Assembly: GCA_965151315.1 (NCBI GenBank)
Contig: CBCTZG010000074.1
Location: 1-14,186, forward strand
From: Avimonoglobus sp965151315
GTDB lineage: Bacteria > Bacillota > Clostridia > UBA1381
DNA: 14,186 nt
Direction: 5' to 3'
Positions within the stretch are counted from its first letter, which is position 1. Every line of letters starts with the position of its first letter. This document shows positions 1 through 6,426 of the stretch, piece by piece. Position numbers and translations under genes: made by a program. The notes beneath the pieces are model-generated. The model saw only the letters and a list, made by a program, of their open reading frames with translations. It made no database searches and was not told where the DNA came from.

Positions 1-54
1 TTCACTGGCTATCTCCAAATGAGTTCACTGTCCAATATGTTTGACAAACTTACA
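1..54 (+). mobile_element. 3' end of an insertion sequence (transposase C-terminus plus right inverted repeat)
   Basis: Reading from base 3, the strand encodes HWLSPNEFTVQYV followed by TGA. This matches the C-terminal end of the second, longer transposase remnant downstream, which reads HWLSPNECIVQYV. The last 27 bases (28-54) are a right terminal inverted repeat ending in CA. The element enters from outside the window, so it cannot be judged whether this copy is intact. The match to the second copy is at a fixed offset of 690 bases. Family assignment (IS3/IS481-like DDE transposase) comes from the better-preserved downstream copy. Confidence 0.65.
28..54. repeat. Right terminal inverted repeat of the upstream IS copy
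   Basis: A 27-bp sequence starting CTGTCCAATAT and ending TACA. Its reverse complement begins TGTA and aligns over its full length with 81-107. Confidence 0.65.
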
Positions 55-80
55 ATTTTGATATATGAAATTTTTTGGAT

Positions 81-107
81 TGTAGGCGTACAAGATATAT
101 TGGACAG
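81..107. repeat. Left terminal inverted repeat of the deleted IS copy
   Basis: Starts TGTAGGCGTACAAG and ends ATATTGGACAG. It pairs with the reverse complement of 28-54 and, more weakly, 718-744. Confidence 0.65.
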
Positions 108-140
108 CTGAATAAAAAAAGATAAAGGACAGCGTCTTAG

Positions 141-735
141 GTGGTATCATTCAGTGATCATACATCCATACCGAAAGGAGACATTATCCTTCATGGCCAA
201 CCGTATAACACAAGACATGCGGTACCGTCAATCCTTCATGAACTATGCAGAAAATATGGTGTCAGCCGCGCCGGCTGGAAATACAACAAAACCGCTCCTA
301 TATCTGCTTCTGGAAAGCCCGCTGGGACAGAGAAGCCCCTGGCCTGCCGTCCGGACCCGTCCGCCTATTCCTCTGCGGATTTCCTGGATAAGCTGGTGAA
401 GCGGTATGCCCGCAGGGGAATTGAAGCGGAATATGTATAGACCAACACAACCGGTTTTCCAATGCAAAGTGGGATGTCCCTACGTTCTTTGAAACCACTG
501 CCCAAAAGCCCGGCATACGTCATAAGCGCATCCGGCCTTACACACCAGAGCACAACCGGTAAATCGGAACGCAGTCGCCGTAAAGGCCAAAAACGCTTCT
601 ATTTCTGCCATTGCTTCTGGTCTTTACAGGATTTCGAAAAACAGCTTGCTGTCCATAGCCAATATTCCAATGACTTCCCCACAAGACCTCTTCATTGGTT
701 ATCTCCTAACGAGTGCATTGTACAATATGTTTTAC
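141..735 (+). pseudogene. DDE transposase remnant (IS3/IS481-like)
   Basis: Three pieces in different frames still read as one transposase. Bases 141-440 give an N-terminal helix-turn-helix segment (ELCRKYGVSRA) and then, after a deletion, a catalytic-core piece (FLDKLVKRYARRGIEAEYV). Around 447-535 a second frame gives PTFFETTAQKPGIRHKR and IRPYTPEHNR, the segment around the last catalytic motif. From about 545 a third frame gives KSERSRRKGQKRFY, then SLQDFEKQLAV and the HWLSPNE C-terminus. Much of the DDE domain is missing, there is an in-frame TAG at the first junction, and the final stop is lost. This copy cannot encode an active enzyme. The family call rests on recognised motif order, not a search. 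Confidence 0.75.
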
Positions 736-744
736 AAACCTATA
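718..744. repeat. Right terminal inverted repeat of the deleted IS copy
   Basis: Same 27-bp sequence as 28-54, offset 690 bases, with point changes. The transposase stop TGA of the other copy has become TTA here. Confidence 0.6.
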
Positions 745-751
745 TATTTTA

Positions 752-1432
752 TCATATTTTTTCAATCAATTTCAGGCAGATCTCTGCGGAAATAGCGGCG
801 GCCTTATCCACGTTTTCCTCGAAGGTACCGGCGCCGCTTTGCCGGCCGTTATCCGTTGCCGTCCGGATTGCGATAAAAGGCGTCCTGTTCACATAGCAGA
901 CGTGGGCGATAGCCGCGCTTTCCATATCCACACCTAGTACATTCGGGTACCGGGCCAGCAGGCTTGCGCGCTGGATGGGATCCTCCAGGAAATACTCCCC
1001 TGTGGCGATGGTCCCGAACCGTAGGGGATAAGGAGTTTCCAGCGTTTGCAGCTGGGAGAACAGCACGGGATCGCTTTGAAAATACGGGGTCTTGAGCCAG
1101 GGATGGAAGTCGGTAATGATTTCCGGATCCTGATCATGATAAGTGCAGGCTGCGGCCCCAATGGTGTCAAAAATTTCAATATCCTCCCGGAGGCCGCCGC
1201 AGGTGCCGGCGCTGATAATGGCATCCGCACCAAAGCTGTCCAGTAAGACCTGTGCGGCCAGCGCGGCGTTTACCTTCCCAACGCCGGAGTACAGGGTGAC
1301 AATGGTATGGCCGTGATACTGGCCGGTATAAAAGGTGAGCATTGCCCGTTCTGTTTTCCGCGTATCCGGCAGCGCGGCTAGAAACGGGGCCAGTTCACTG
1401 TCACTGGCGTTGATGATCGAGATGGTCTTCAT
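752..1432 (-). CDS. mtnN: 5'-methylthioadenosine/S-adenosylhomocysteine nucleosidase-like protein
   Basis: The 226-aa protein fits the PNP/UDP phosphorylase superfamily, MTA/SAH nucleosidase branch, which hydrolyses MTA and SAH to adenine plus a thioribosyl sugar (methyl recycling, polyamine and quorum-signal metabolism). Visible hallmarks are SGVGKVNAA near residue 49, the SAGTCGG turn near 75, VDMESAA around 168-174 with the likely ribose-binding/catalytic Glu171, and Asp194 in TATDN for the catalytic aspartate. Glu13 sits where the family's first acidic residue is expected. Length is close to the roughly 230-aa family norm. The ATG overlaps the TGA of the DUF1015 gene (ATGA), and GAGGTG lies just upstream, so the two are co-translated. 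A broader nucleoside phosphorylase role is possible. No terminator is seen before the IS 8 bases downstream. Confidence 0.85.
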   Translation of the reverse strand: MKTISIINASDSELAPFLAALPDTRKTERAMLTFYTGQYHGHTIVTLYSGVGKVNAALAAQVLLDSFGADAIISAGTCGGLREDIEIFDTIGAAACTYHDQDPEIITDFHPWLKTPYFQSDPVLFSQLQTLETPYPLRFGTIATGEYFLEDPIQRASLLARYPNVLGVDMESAAIAHVCYVNRTPFIAIRTATDNGRQSGAGTFEENVDKAAAISAEICLKLIEKI

Positions 1433-2781
1433 GTTTTTTTCACCTCGTCTGCAAACTTGTATACGACAACGCCTGTGGCCGCCTTGGGGAACAGGAAGAC
1501 GGTACGCTCCGGCATCAATTCCCCTGCCATGGCTACGGCGCAGATCTGTTCGTGCTTAACCGGATTGATTAGGAACAGACAGGGGGATTCTCCCGCCTGC
1601 ACCTGGGCGATGCCCTTAGAAGCCCGCTTGGTAAAGCCAACATTTTCCCGATAATTCTCGTGCGTGATATTTAAAAGCTCGTTTAAAATCAGCGTGTTCA
1701 GCACCGTGACATCCAAGCTCCGATATGCATCGGACTTGTCCGGCAGAATTGATTTTAAATATTCCTTATCTTTTAGGATCAGCCGGTAGAAATAATTACC
1801 GCCGCAGTATACGGCGATCCGGTTTTGATCCAGCCGGGGCGTGGAAATCTGCTTTTTCATAATATCCACCAACTCATCTACATGGGTGTCCACTATGATC
1901 TTTTCCACCTTGAAACGATCCTGGGCGCCGGCAATAAAGTAGCTTTCCAAAAATTTTTTGTTCTTTTTTAAATACCGGTGGACAGGCAGCTGTACCAGGC
2001 CGTCGCCATAAGCGTTGGTTAGCAATGTCATAATGTAATTATAAGATTCCCGGCCGGTGTGGGACGGGTTATTCGCCGCGCAGAATTTTTTATATTCCAA
2101 CGCGGTTTCATACCGATTATGTCCATCTGTAATAAATAACTGCTTCGTAGACAGGGATTGCTGGATAAACGCCACCGCCTCCGGGTCGTCGATAACCCAC
2201 ACCCGCTGGTAGGTTGCCGCGCCGGTAATGCTTTCCCGGGTACCAAACTCCATATCGGGCTTTTGCTCGGAAACCTCGTTTAAAAAATTGCTCAGGGGCT
2301 TTTCATGGTCGATATACATGCAGCTGATGGGATCCGCGTTGGCGTTAATAGCGGAAAGCAGCCTATACCGGTCCTCCTTGGAGCTTGGCTTGGTGTCTTC
2401 GCAGGTCATGATCCGGCTGTCTTCTCCCAGCGGCTCCAGCCCCATCAGGGCAATTAGCCCTTGATTAGTAAATTCTGTATTTTTATATTCCACCCGCATT
2501 TCATATAAATAGAAGGACGGCTTAGGATCCTGGATCAAAATTTTATTCTGGATCCAATCCTGAAGGAACACGCCTGCCCGGGTATAGCAGTTTTGCGTAT
2601 CTGTATCGCCGTCAAAGCTTTTGCCGCGGATAATACGGGCCATGTTGTAGTCGTGCTGTTTATATAAAAAGTCTTTGTCTTCATCGGTAATCATATCATA
2701 GGGCGGCGCCATGGCCGCGCCAAGATTTTTCACAAGGCCCGTGTTGAACCGATAGCCTTGGAAGGGCATAATTGTTGCCAT
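1429..2781 (-). CDS. DUF1015 family protein
   Basis: A 450-aa protein of the DUF1015 family, conserved in bacteria and archaea but without an established reaction. Recognisable features are the N-terminal MPFQGYRFN, the APPYD motif (residues 25-29) and TDGHNRYETA (about 218-227), the most characteristic family signature. No signal peptide or membrane segment is seen, so it is probably cytosolic. The ATG at 2781 is chosen because GAGGAG lies 8 bases upstream and the protein then begins exactly at the family N-terminus. The reading frame stays open for 36 more codons, but that extension would run through the promoter. It is the first gene of a two-gene operon and overlaps the nucleosidase by 4 bases. 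Confidence 0.9.
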   Translation of the reverse strand: MATIMPFQGYRFNTGLVKNLGAAMAPPYDMITDEDKDFLYKQHDYNMARIIRGKSFDGDTDTQNCYTRAGVFLQDWIQNKILIQDPKPSFYLYEMRVEYKNTEFTNQGLIALMGLEPLGEDSRIMTCEDTKPSSKEDRYRLLSAINANADPISCMYIDHEKPLSNFLNEVSEQKPDMEFGTRESITGAATYQRVWVIDDPEAVAFIQQSLSTKQLFITDGHNRYETALEYKKFCAANNPSHTGRESYNYIMTLLTNAYGDGLVQLPVHRYLKKNKKFLESYFIAGAQDRFKVEKIIVDTHVDELVDIMKKQISTPRLDQNRIAVYCGGNYFYRLILKDKEYLKSILPDKSDAYRSLDVTVLNTLILNELLNITHENYRENVGFTKRASKGIAQVQAGESPCLFLINPVKHEQICAVAMAGELMPERTVFLFPKAATGVVVYKFADEVKKT

Positions 2782-2821
2782 ATACGTTCTCCTCTCCGTC
2801 ACTATGCTGTAGTTTACTATG

Positions 2822-2850
2822 ATTGTACCCCCCGGTCTCCTTTTCGTCAA
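2822..2850 (-). promoter_or_regulatory. Sigma-A promoter for the DUF1015-nucleosidase operon
   Basis: On the minus strand, TTGACG (2850-2845), a 17-base spacer, then TACAAT (2827-2822). Transcription would start near 2815, about 35 bases ahead of the ATG at 2781. Confidence 0.75.
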
Positions 2851-2974
2851 TATATAAGATGTTAAAACTTTATAAAAATTTTCGTACATTATTACTGACG
2901 CCCGGTAAATTTTGTATGTTTAATCCGCGCTTGAAATGGCATAATAACAAAAGAAAGGTAAAGGAGGATGTACT

Positions 2975-3154
2975 ATGATGAATTACGCAGGATTTTTAAA
3001 AGGCGTAGCGACTGGCGTTGTCGTCGGCGCAGCGGTTACAATGCTGGCAGATCCCATATCGGATAAGCAGCGGCATAAGTTTAAAAAAAAGACCCAGGGC
3101 GTGTTCAGAAGTATTGGCAGTGTAATTGATACCGCTATGGATATCATGCGCTGA
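2975..3154 (+). CDS. Small membrane protein, YtxH-like (59 aa)
   Basis: A 59-codon gene starting MMNYAGFLKGVATG. A glycine/alanine/valine-rich hydrophobic segment at about residues 7-25 can span the membrane. A basic, amphipathic tail (DKQRHKFKKK and onward) is expected on the cytosolic side. This layout resembles short YtxH-type proteins, but similarity is by composition only. AAGGAGG lies 7 bases upstream of the first ATG; the second ATG, three bases later, is also usable. It is divergent from the DUF1015 operon and ends 13 bases before a strong intrinsic terminator, so it is probably a single-gene transcript. No clear promoter was found (CATAAT at 2939 lacks a good -35). Confidence 0.75.
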   Translation: MMNYAGFLKGVATGVVVGAAVTMLADPISDKQRHKFKKKTQGVFRSIGSVIDTAMDIMR

Positions 3155-3167
3155 AAAAGCATGCATC

Positions 3168-3197
3168 AAAAAATCAGGGCAACGCCCTGATTTTTTG
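3168..3197 (+). terminator. Intrinsic terminator after the 59-aa gene
   Basis: A 13-bp stem (arms 3168-3180 and 3184-3196, core TCAGGGC/GCCCTGA) with loop AAC, whose distal arm ends in a T6 run. The A-run on the left arm means it could also work on the minus strand. Confidence 0.9.
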
Positions 3198-3209
3198 TCA
3201 AATTTTATC

Positions 3210-3238
3210 TTGACAAATAAAAAGTTCTATGCTAAAAT
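3210..3238 (+). promoter_or_regulatory. Promoter of tRNA-Glu
   Basis: TTGACA (3210-3215), a 17-base spacer, TAAAAT (3233-3238). The predicted start is about 8 bases before the mature tRNA. Confidence 0.85.
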
Positions 3239-3252
3239 GTATAAAGGTTTAT

Positions 3253-3327
3253 GGCCCGTTGGTCAAGCGGTTAAGACTCCGCCCTCTCACGGCGGCGACA
3301 AGGGTTCGATTCCCTTACGGGTCACCA
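3253..3327 (+). tRNA. tRNA-Glu (anticodon CTC)
   Basis: A 75-base cloverleaf with encoded CCA. The acceptor GGCCCGT pairs with ACGGGTC (one G-U). The anticodon stem CCGCC/GGCGG closes the loop CTCTCAC, giving anticodon CTC for glutamate. The T arm carries GGTTCGATTCC. It has its own promoter and terminator. The integrase of the neighbouring element lies just downstream, so the 3' half is probably the integration target. The gene is intact here. Confidence 0.97.
3298..3327 (+). other. Probable attL core within the 3' end of tRNA-Glu
   Basis: Inferred from context. A tyrosine integrase points toward the 3' end of an intact tRNA gene, and base composition and gene style change exactly here. Tyrosine recombinases commonly use the T arm and acceptor of a tRNA as the crossover region. 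The second copy of the core (attR) is not in the window, so the exact limits are unknown. Confidence 0.45.
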
Positions 3328-3333
3328 GTGTTT

Positions 3334-3370
3334 TCCCCCGAAACTATGCGTTTCGGGGGATTTGTTTTTC
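3334..3370 (+). terminator. Intrinsic terminator after tRNA-Glu
   Basis: A 10-bp stem TCCCCCGAAA/TTTCGGGGGA (3334-3343 and 3351-3360) with a 7-base loop, followed by TTTGTTTTT. Confidence 0.9.
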
Positions 3371-3384
3371 TAAAATAACACACT

Positions 3385-4460
3385 TCATAACACATTATTA
3401 AATATATCGCTTATCATTTGCGCTGTTCGCTCCGATTCTCCGTCAACCATGTGCGAGTATACACCGTATGTATCCATATCTTTGCTGTGCCCAACTAATT
3501 GTTTTAAGAATCCTGTTGGTAATGATTTTACAATAGAAACAAATGTATGCCGCAATTCATAAGGTGTTACTTTCGACAAGCCATATCTGTCCCGAAACTT
3601 AACCCAATGGTCATAATATGTTTTTTCCTTTGCACAAAGCCCGAATTTGTCTGGGAATATATATTCATCATCCGGTATATCTTTTGACTGTAAATATTCT
3701 CTTTGATTCTCTAATACTTGCTGCGCTTTGTCAGTTAATACAAAGTTACGTCTGGAATTTTTGTTTTTGCCTGCGGTTTCTTCTTGATATACGTTTATGC
3801 TGCGTTGTAAATGCACCATGTCGCCATCTATATCAGTAAACTTTAATCCGATCAACTCACCCGGCCTTAGACCTGTTAAAACCTGAAAACGAAATGCGTT
3901 TATAAAATGCTCGTTATATTCCTGGTCTGTAAATAATATCTTTAAATCATCCGGTTGCAATATAGATTTTTCGCTCTCCTTTGCGCCGTTCGGAATTTTT
4001 AAATTTTCAGGTATCAGATTTGTTGTCCGAAGTTTTCTACAGAATTTCAGAAAGGCCACTAAACATGCTTTTGCGTTTAATAGAGTTTTTTTGACAGACC
4101 TTTTTTGTACATTAAGTTAACAATGTTCTGTAAGTGCTGTTCATTCAACGTGCTAATTTTAATTTTACCAATAGCAGGAATAATATAGTTCTTCCCATAT
4201 CCTTCATACTGCATCCAGTGGGACTTTGACGTTGTTATCTTTAATTCATCCATCCATTTTTCATATAATACGGCTGTTTTGATATTGGGGCTTTCTATGT
4301 TATCATCAAGCCATGCGTCCGCTTTTGCATTGCATTCACGCTGACCGGCTCGTCCGGGCTTGCTTGAGTAAAATGACCTCCTAACCCCGTCTTTTTGTAC
4401 GTTGATTTGCCACCTCCTGTATTTTTCAATCCATTTTGCAGTTGATATTCTTTTTTGCAT
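3385..4460 (-). pseudogene. int: Tyrosine recombinase (element integrase) split by a -1 frameshift
   Basis: Two adjacent frames make one integrase of about 359 aa. The N-terminal part (from ATG 4460 to the stop at 4077) holds an AP2-like/SAM-like DNA-binding region (WMDELKITTSKSHWMQYEGY). The C-terminal part holds the catalytic domain, with Arg in TGLRPGEL, YELRHTF (Tyr in place of the usual first His), VGHS, and the probable nucleophile Tyr in GVYSHM. The frames join at a run of seven A, after codons TCA AAA AAA. An eighth A, or a -1 slip, restores the sequence as SKKTLLNAKAC. ATG 4460 is preferred, with GGAG 8 bases upstream; a GTG at 4469 is weaker. It probably catalyses integration at the adjacent tRNA-Glu. 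The break may be a true mutation, a sequencing error or programmed slippage. Confidence 0.85.
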
Positions 4461-4478
4461 AAAAAACACTCCTTTTCC

Positions 4479-4507
4479 TTGACATTTCGGAGTGCATACG
4501 ATACAAT
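4479..4507 (+). promoter_or_regulatory. Plus-strand promoter between int and hepT
   Basis: TTGACA (4479-4484), a 17-base spacer, TACAAT (4502-4507). It faces away from int and into the 3' end of hepT, both of which are minus-strand genes, so it must drive a separate transcript. Confidence 0.7.
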
Positions 4508-4512
4508 TAACT

Positions 4513-4584
4513 TGTATATGGGCAACATATACACTCCTTGGCTCCGCATATACCGTTTGCCGACGGTGCGGAGCTTCTTTTTAT
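4513..4584 (+). ncRNA. Candidate small RNA between int and hepT (about 70 nt)
   Basis: This stretch follows a consensus promoter and ends in an intrinsic terminator, with no plus-strand protein gene of credible start. The predicted RNA has a 5' hairpin (TGTATAT/ATATACA, arms 4513-4519 and 4527-4533, 7-base loop GGGCAAC). A second, longer hairpin (GCTCCGCA/TGCGGAGC, 4541-4548 and 4567-4574, with an inner CCGT/ACGG helix) runs into TTCTTTTTATT. The last bases touch the hepT stop codon, and the RNA is antisense to the int leader region. A role in int or hepT control is a guess. Confidence 0.5.
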
Positions 4585-4585
4585 T
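4541..4585 (+). terminator. Intrinsic terminator of the candidate small RNA
   Basis: Stem GCTCCGCA/TGCGGAGC with an inner CCGT/ACGG helix, followed by a T-rich tract at 4575-4585. There is no T-tract on the minus side. Confidence 0.7.
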
Positions 4586-4910
4586 GAATTCTTTTCAAAT
4601 GATCCTCCAACACTGGAAAATCATCAATAACTGTCTTGTAAACATCCTCCATGCGTAAGGTTTGGTATTTGTGTGCAGCAATATCTCGGAATCCGGCAAT
4701 TTCCCGCCAGGGAATTTCTTTATACTGTTGCCGTACATCTGTAGAAAGGCTTTTAACAAGCTCGCCAATATTGATTACGGTCATACACACAGCGCGTTTT
4801 AACATTTCGTTTGAATCAAAGTCCTCAAATGTCCGGCCGGATATCATGTCCAAAGCAATTTTGATTTCACTTCTGATCTTAGACAGGATAATAGAATCTC
4901 TATGCAGCAT
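4581..4910 (-). CDS. hepT: HepT-like toxin (DUF86), RNase of a MntA-HepT module
   Basis: A 109-aa all-helical HepT/DUF86 protein. The family signature R-X4-H-X-Y is intact as Arg75, His80 and Tyr82 (RDIAAHKY). In characterised systems HepT is an HEPN ribonuclease that cleaves RNA and is silenced when the partner MntA adds AMP to the tyrosine of this motif. The ATG at 4910 lies inside mntA (11-base overlap) with GGTGG upstream, so translation is coupled to the antitoxin. The motif residues are all present, so it should be active. A small RNA candidate ends at its stop codon. Likely role: addiction or abortive defence carried by the element. Confidence 0.93.
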   Translation of the reverse strand: MLHRDSIILSKIRSEIKIALDMISGRTFEDFDSNEMLKRAVCMTVINIGELVKSLSTDVRQQYKEIPWREIAGFRDIAAHKYQTLRMEDVYKTVIDDFPVLEDHLKRIQ

Positions 4911-5187
4911 AGACTTCTACCACCTTTCCTGGTTCGATTAGTGCGTCTTTGGGCAAAGGGATATGAATTATATCTACTTCAGTAGATAAAAGATCTTGCA
5001 GCCTGTTTTTTAACGCTGATAAAGTTAAGAGAGATACAGCAGAATCTTCAAACTCAATCATAAAATCAACATCGCTCCGTTCTGTTTGTGAATTTTCCGC
5101 ATATGAGCCGAATAACAGTATTCTTTTGATAGGGAATTCTCCGGCTACCGTAGCCGCCGCCTGTGTGATATGATTGATCGTAATCAT
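4900..5187 (-). CDS. mntA: MntA-like minimal nucleotidyltransferase antitoxin
   Basis: A 95-aa minimal nucleotidyltransferase. The signature GS-X10-D-X-D is complete (Gly27, Ser28, Asp39, Asp41; GSYAENSQTERSDVD), so it should bind ATP/Mg and transfer AMP. Characterised MntA proteins AMPylate the HepT tyrosine to neutralise it. It is first in the operon with hepT. The ATG at 5187 has AGGAGCGG upstream. The upstream region holds a TATAAT and an inverted repeat (5225-5244) that could be an autoregulatory operator. Confidence 0.93.
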   Translation of the reverse strand: MITINHITQAAATVAGEFPIKRILLFGSYAENSQTERSDVDFMIEFEDSAVSLLTLSALKNRLQDLLSTEVDIIHIPLPKDALIEPGKVVEVYAA

Positions 5188-5224
5188 CCGACCGCTCCTT
5201 TCTTAACTGTCTCTTGACATCAAC

Positions 5225-5244
5225 AACATATTATATGGTATGTT
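5225..5244 (-). promoter_or_regulatory. mntA-hepT promoter region with inverted repeat
   Basis: A perfect TATAAT on the minus strand (5235-5230) sits inside an inverted repeat with arms AACATA (5225-5230) and TATGTT (5239-5244). The matching -35 is weak. Placement over the -10 suggests autoregulation, which is an inference. Confidence 0.45.
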
Positions 5245-5260
5245 CGAATAGCTTGGGTTG

Positions 5261-5300
5261 GAAATCCGCATTGCTGTCATGGTGGTGCGGATTTTTTTAT
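5261..5300 (+). terminator. Plus-strand intrinsic terminator upstream of mntA
   Basis: AATCCGCA (5263-5270) pairs with TGCGGATT (5286-5293), followed by a T7 run. Upstream on the same strand a TTGACA (5214-5219) with a poor TATGTT 19 bases later could start a very short RNA. No protein gene on this strand explains the terminator. Confidence 0.55.
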
Positions 5301-5301
5301 T

Positions 5302-5445
5302 TTACAAAATATATTCTGCCAGCAACATATCAAATTTCCGGATGTCAACATCCTTTTTTAAGTTTATTTTTATATGACCGACTCTTGTCCATAGCTCAAC
5401 TTCAGCGTTCACACAAGTAACTTTCCCGAATTTTCTGTAGACCAC
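5302..5445 (-). pseudogene. Possible gene remnant, 47 codons, unrecognised
   Basis: An open frame of 47 codons ends in TAA. It reads VVYRKFGKVTCVNAEVELW and continues to DIRKFDMLLAEYIL, plausible protein-like composition. It is preceded by an in-frame stop, has only a GTG to start from and lacks a ribosome binding site. It may be the tail of a decayed element gene or chance. Apart from this, 5301-5473 shows nothing recognisable. Confidence 0.2.
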
Positions 5446-5473
5446 ATCAGCACAGAACTATACGGAAGTGGGC

Positions 5474-6301
5474 TCATTTGCTGCGATAATCGATAACATT
5501 TTCTTCGCAGTAATCCAAGACTTTTATAATATCATCAGAGGAAAGCTGATTTTCTGACAACCAAAACTCATACTTTTCATATCTGTCTGGGTTTGTGTTT
5601 TTATCTTTAATAAAAACAACATCTTCATCATTATCATTCCATCCGTAAGCTGTTGTAGACCCATCCATGTCGACTAATTTTGCAATAGAGTACCCATCTG
5701 GATGTGTGGCAACTATATATTTCATATCCTGTTCTAATGGTAAAAAGGTAAATCCCATATTTGTCAGGATTGCAAACACATGGCCGCCATCGGCTTTGCG
5801 TCCTCCATTTATATAATAATCTAAAGCATTGTTTTTATAATAATCCAATGCGTCTACAATCTGGGATGAAGAAAGTTTCATGAATTTCAGCCATTTTTCA
5901 TATTTCTTAAATTGTGTCAGCTCTTCTGCTTTATCATTTTCATAACTGGACTGAATGTCTGCCCATTCATCATTCACAGAAGAATCATTCCAACAATAGG
6001 TAGTACCTATCATTGGATTGGTATATCTTTGAAATGAAATGTTGTTTTCCGGGTTGGAAACATGTACATATTCAGTCGAGCCATAGGATGAAAGTAATGC
6101 AGAGAGCGAAAATTTAAAACCCTTATCTTCCAAATATTCTATAACTCCCGCATTGGTGTATTTCTCTATATTTTCAGATGTCATATCGGATATGGCCCTG
6201 GAATGAAATACAAACTTTGCAATTGCAAGTATGCCGAAAACTATCAAAAAACAAGCAAATATTGCAACACCAGAAATTATGAAATATCTTTTGTTTTTCA
6301 T
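5474..6301 (-). CDS. Membrane-anchored protein with two copies of an unrecognised ~105-residue module
   Basis: A 275-aa protein not assigned to a family. Residues 7-29 form one hydrophobic helix after a basic start (MKNKR), so the rest is probably outside the cell. The exterior part consists of two related modules, about residues 52-163 and 173-273. Each starts with a short helix plus GFxF, contains a YxWND turn (YCWND near 102, YGWND near 219), and ends in a conserved helical stretch (YEKWLKFMKLSSSQIVDALD against YEFWLSENQLSSDDIIKVLD). No lipobox or catalytic motif is seen. It stands alone between mntA-hepT and the DUF4041 gene. A minus-strand TATAAT (6376-6371) lies upstream. A surface protein carried by a lysogen could act in exclusion or host modification, which is speculation. 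Confidence 0.8.
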   Translation of the reverse strand: MKNKRYFIISGVAIFACFLIVFGILAIAKFVFHSRAISDMTSENIEKYTNAGVIEYLEDKGFKFSLSALLSSYGSTEYVHVSNPENNISFQRYTNPMIGTTYCWNDSSVNDEWADIQSSYENDKAEELTQFKKYEKWLKFMKLSSSQIVDALDYYKNNALDYYINGGRKADGGHVFAILTNMGFTFLPLEQDMKYIVATHPDGYSIAKLVDMDGSTTAYGWNDNDEDVVFIKDKNTNPDRYEKYEFWLSENQLSSDDIIKVLDYCEENVIDYRSK

Positions 6302-6330
6302 GTGAAATTTTCATTCCTTCTTGATTTATT

Positions 6331-6350
6331 TTAACAGACAGAGCTGTTAA
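6331..6350. repeat. Perfect 7-bp inverted repeat in the leader of the two-module protein gene
   Basis: Arms TTAACAG (6331-6337) and CTGTTAA (6344-6350) separated by 6 bases, between the likely -10 (TATAAT on the minus strand at 6376-6371) and the ATG at 6301. It could be an operator or an RNA hairpin in the leader. Confidence 0.4.
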
Positions 6351-6426
6351 TCTCATCTTTTGCAAGTTTAATTATAATTCCCGAATCAATAGTTTATGTA
6401 CGCCAATTACGCGGCAGTTTTTTTAT

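Larger units (their letters stand above)
81..744 (+). mobile_element. Internally deleted insertion sequence, 664 bp, with both terminal inverted repeats
   Basis: The element starts with TG at 81 and is bounded by a 27-bp left inverted repeat (81-107) and a right one (718-744). The left repeat matches the right repeat of the neighbouring copy (28-54) at 19 of 27 positions, including an unbroken 11-base block ending TTGGACAG. It encloses a transposase with large internal deletions and a frameshift, so it is far shorter than an intact element of this type (usually over 1.2 kb). Only 26 bases separate it from the copy on its left. No clear target duplication was seen. It ends 8 bases from the stop of the nucleosidase gene. 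Confidence 0.7.

Noticed and set aside
934..1246. Long frames in both strands inside the nucleosidase gene
   Set aside because: Shadow frames of a GC-rich, clearly recognised gene.
3126..3401. 91-codon plus-strand frame spanning the tRNA gene
   Set aside because: It crosses a terminator, a promoter, the tRNA and a second terminator; chance frame.
4518..4658. Plus-strand frame starting MGNIYTPWLRIYRL across the int-hepT gap
   Set aside because: No ribosome binding site; the frame runs through an intrinsic terminator and then antisense through hepT. A small RNA explains the promoter and terminator better.
6400..6426. T7 run after TACGCCAATTACGCGGCAG as a terminator
   Set aside because: Only a 4-bp stem could be drawn and there is no plus-strand gene upstream; on the minus strand there is no U-tract.
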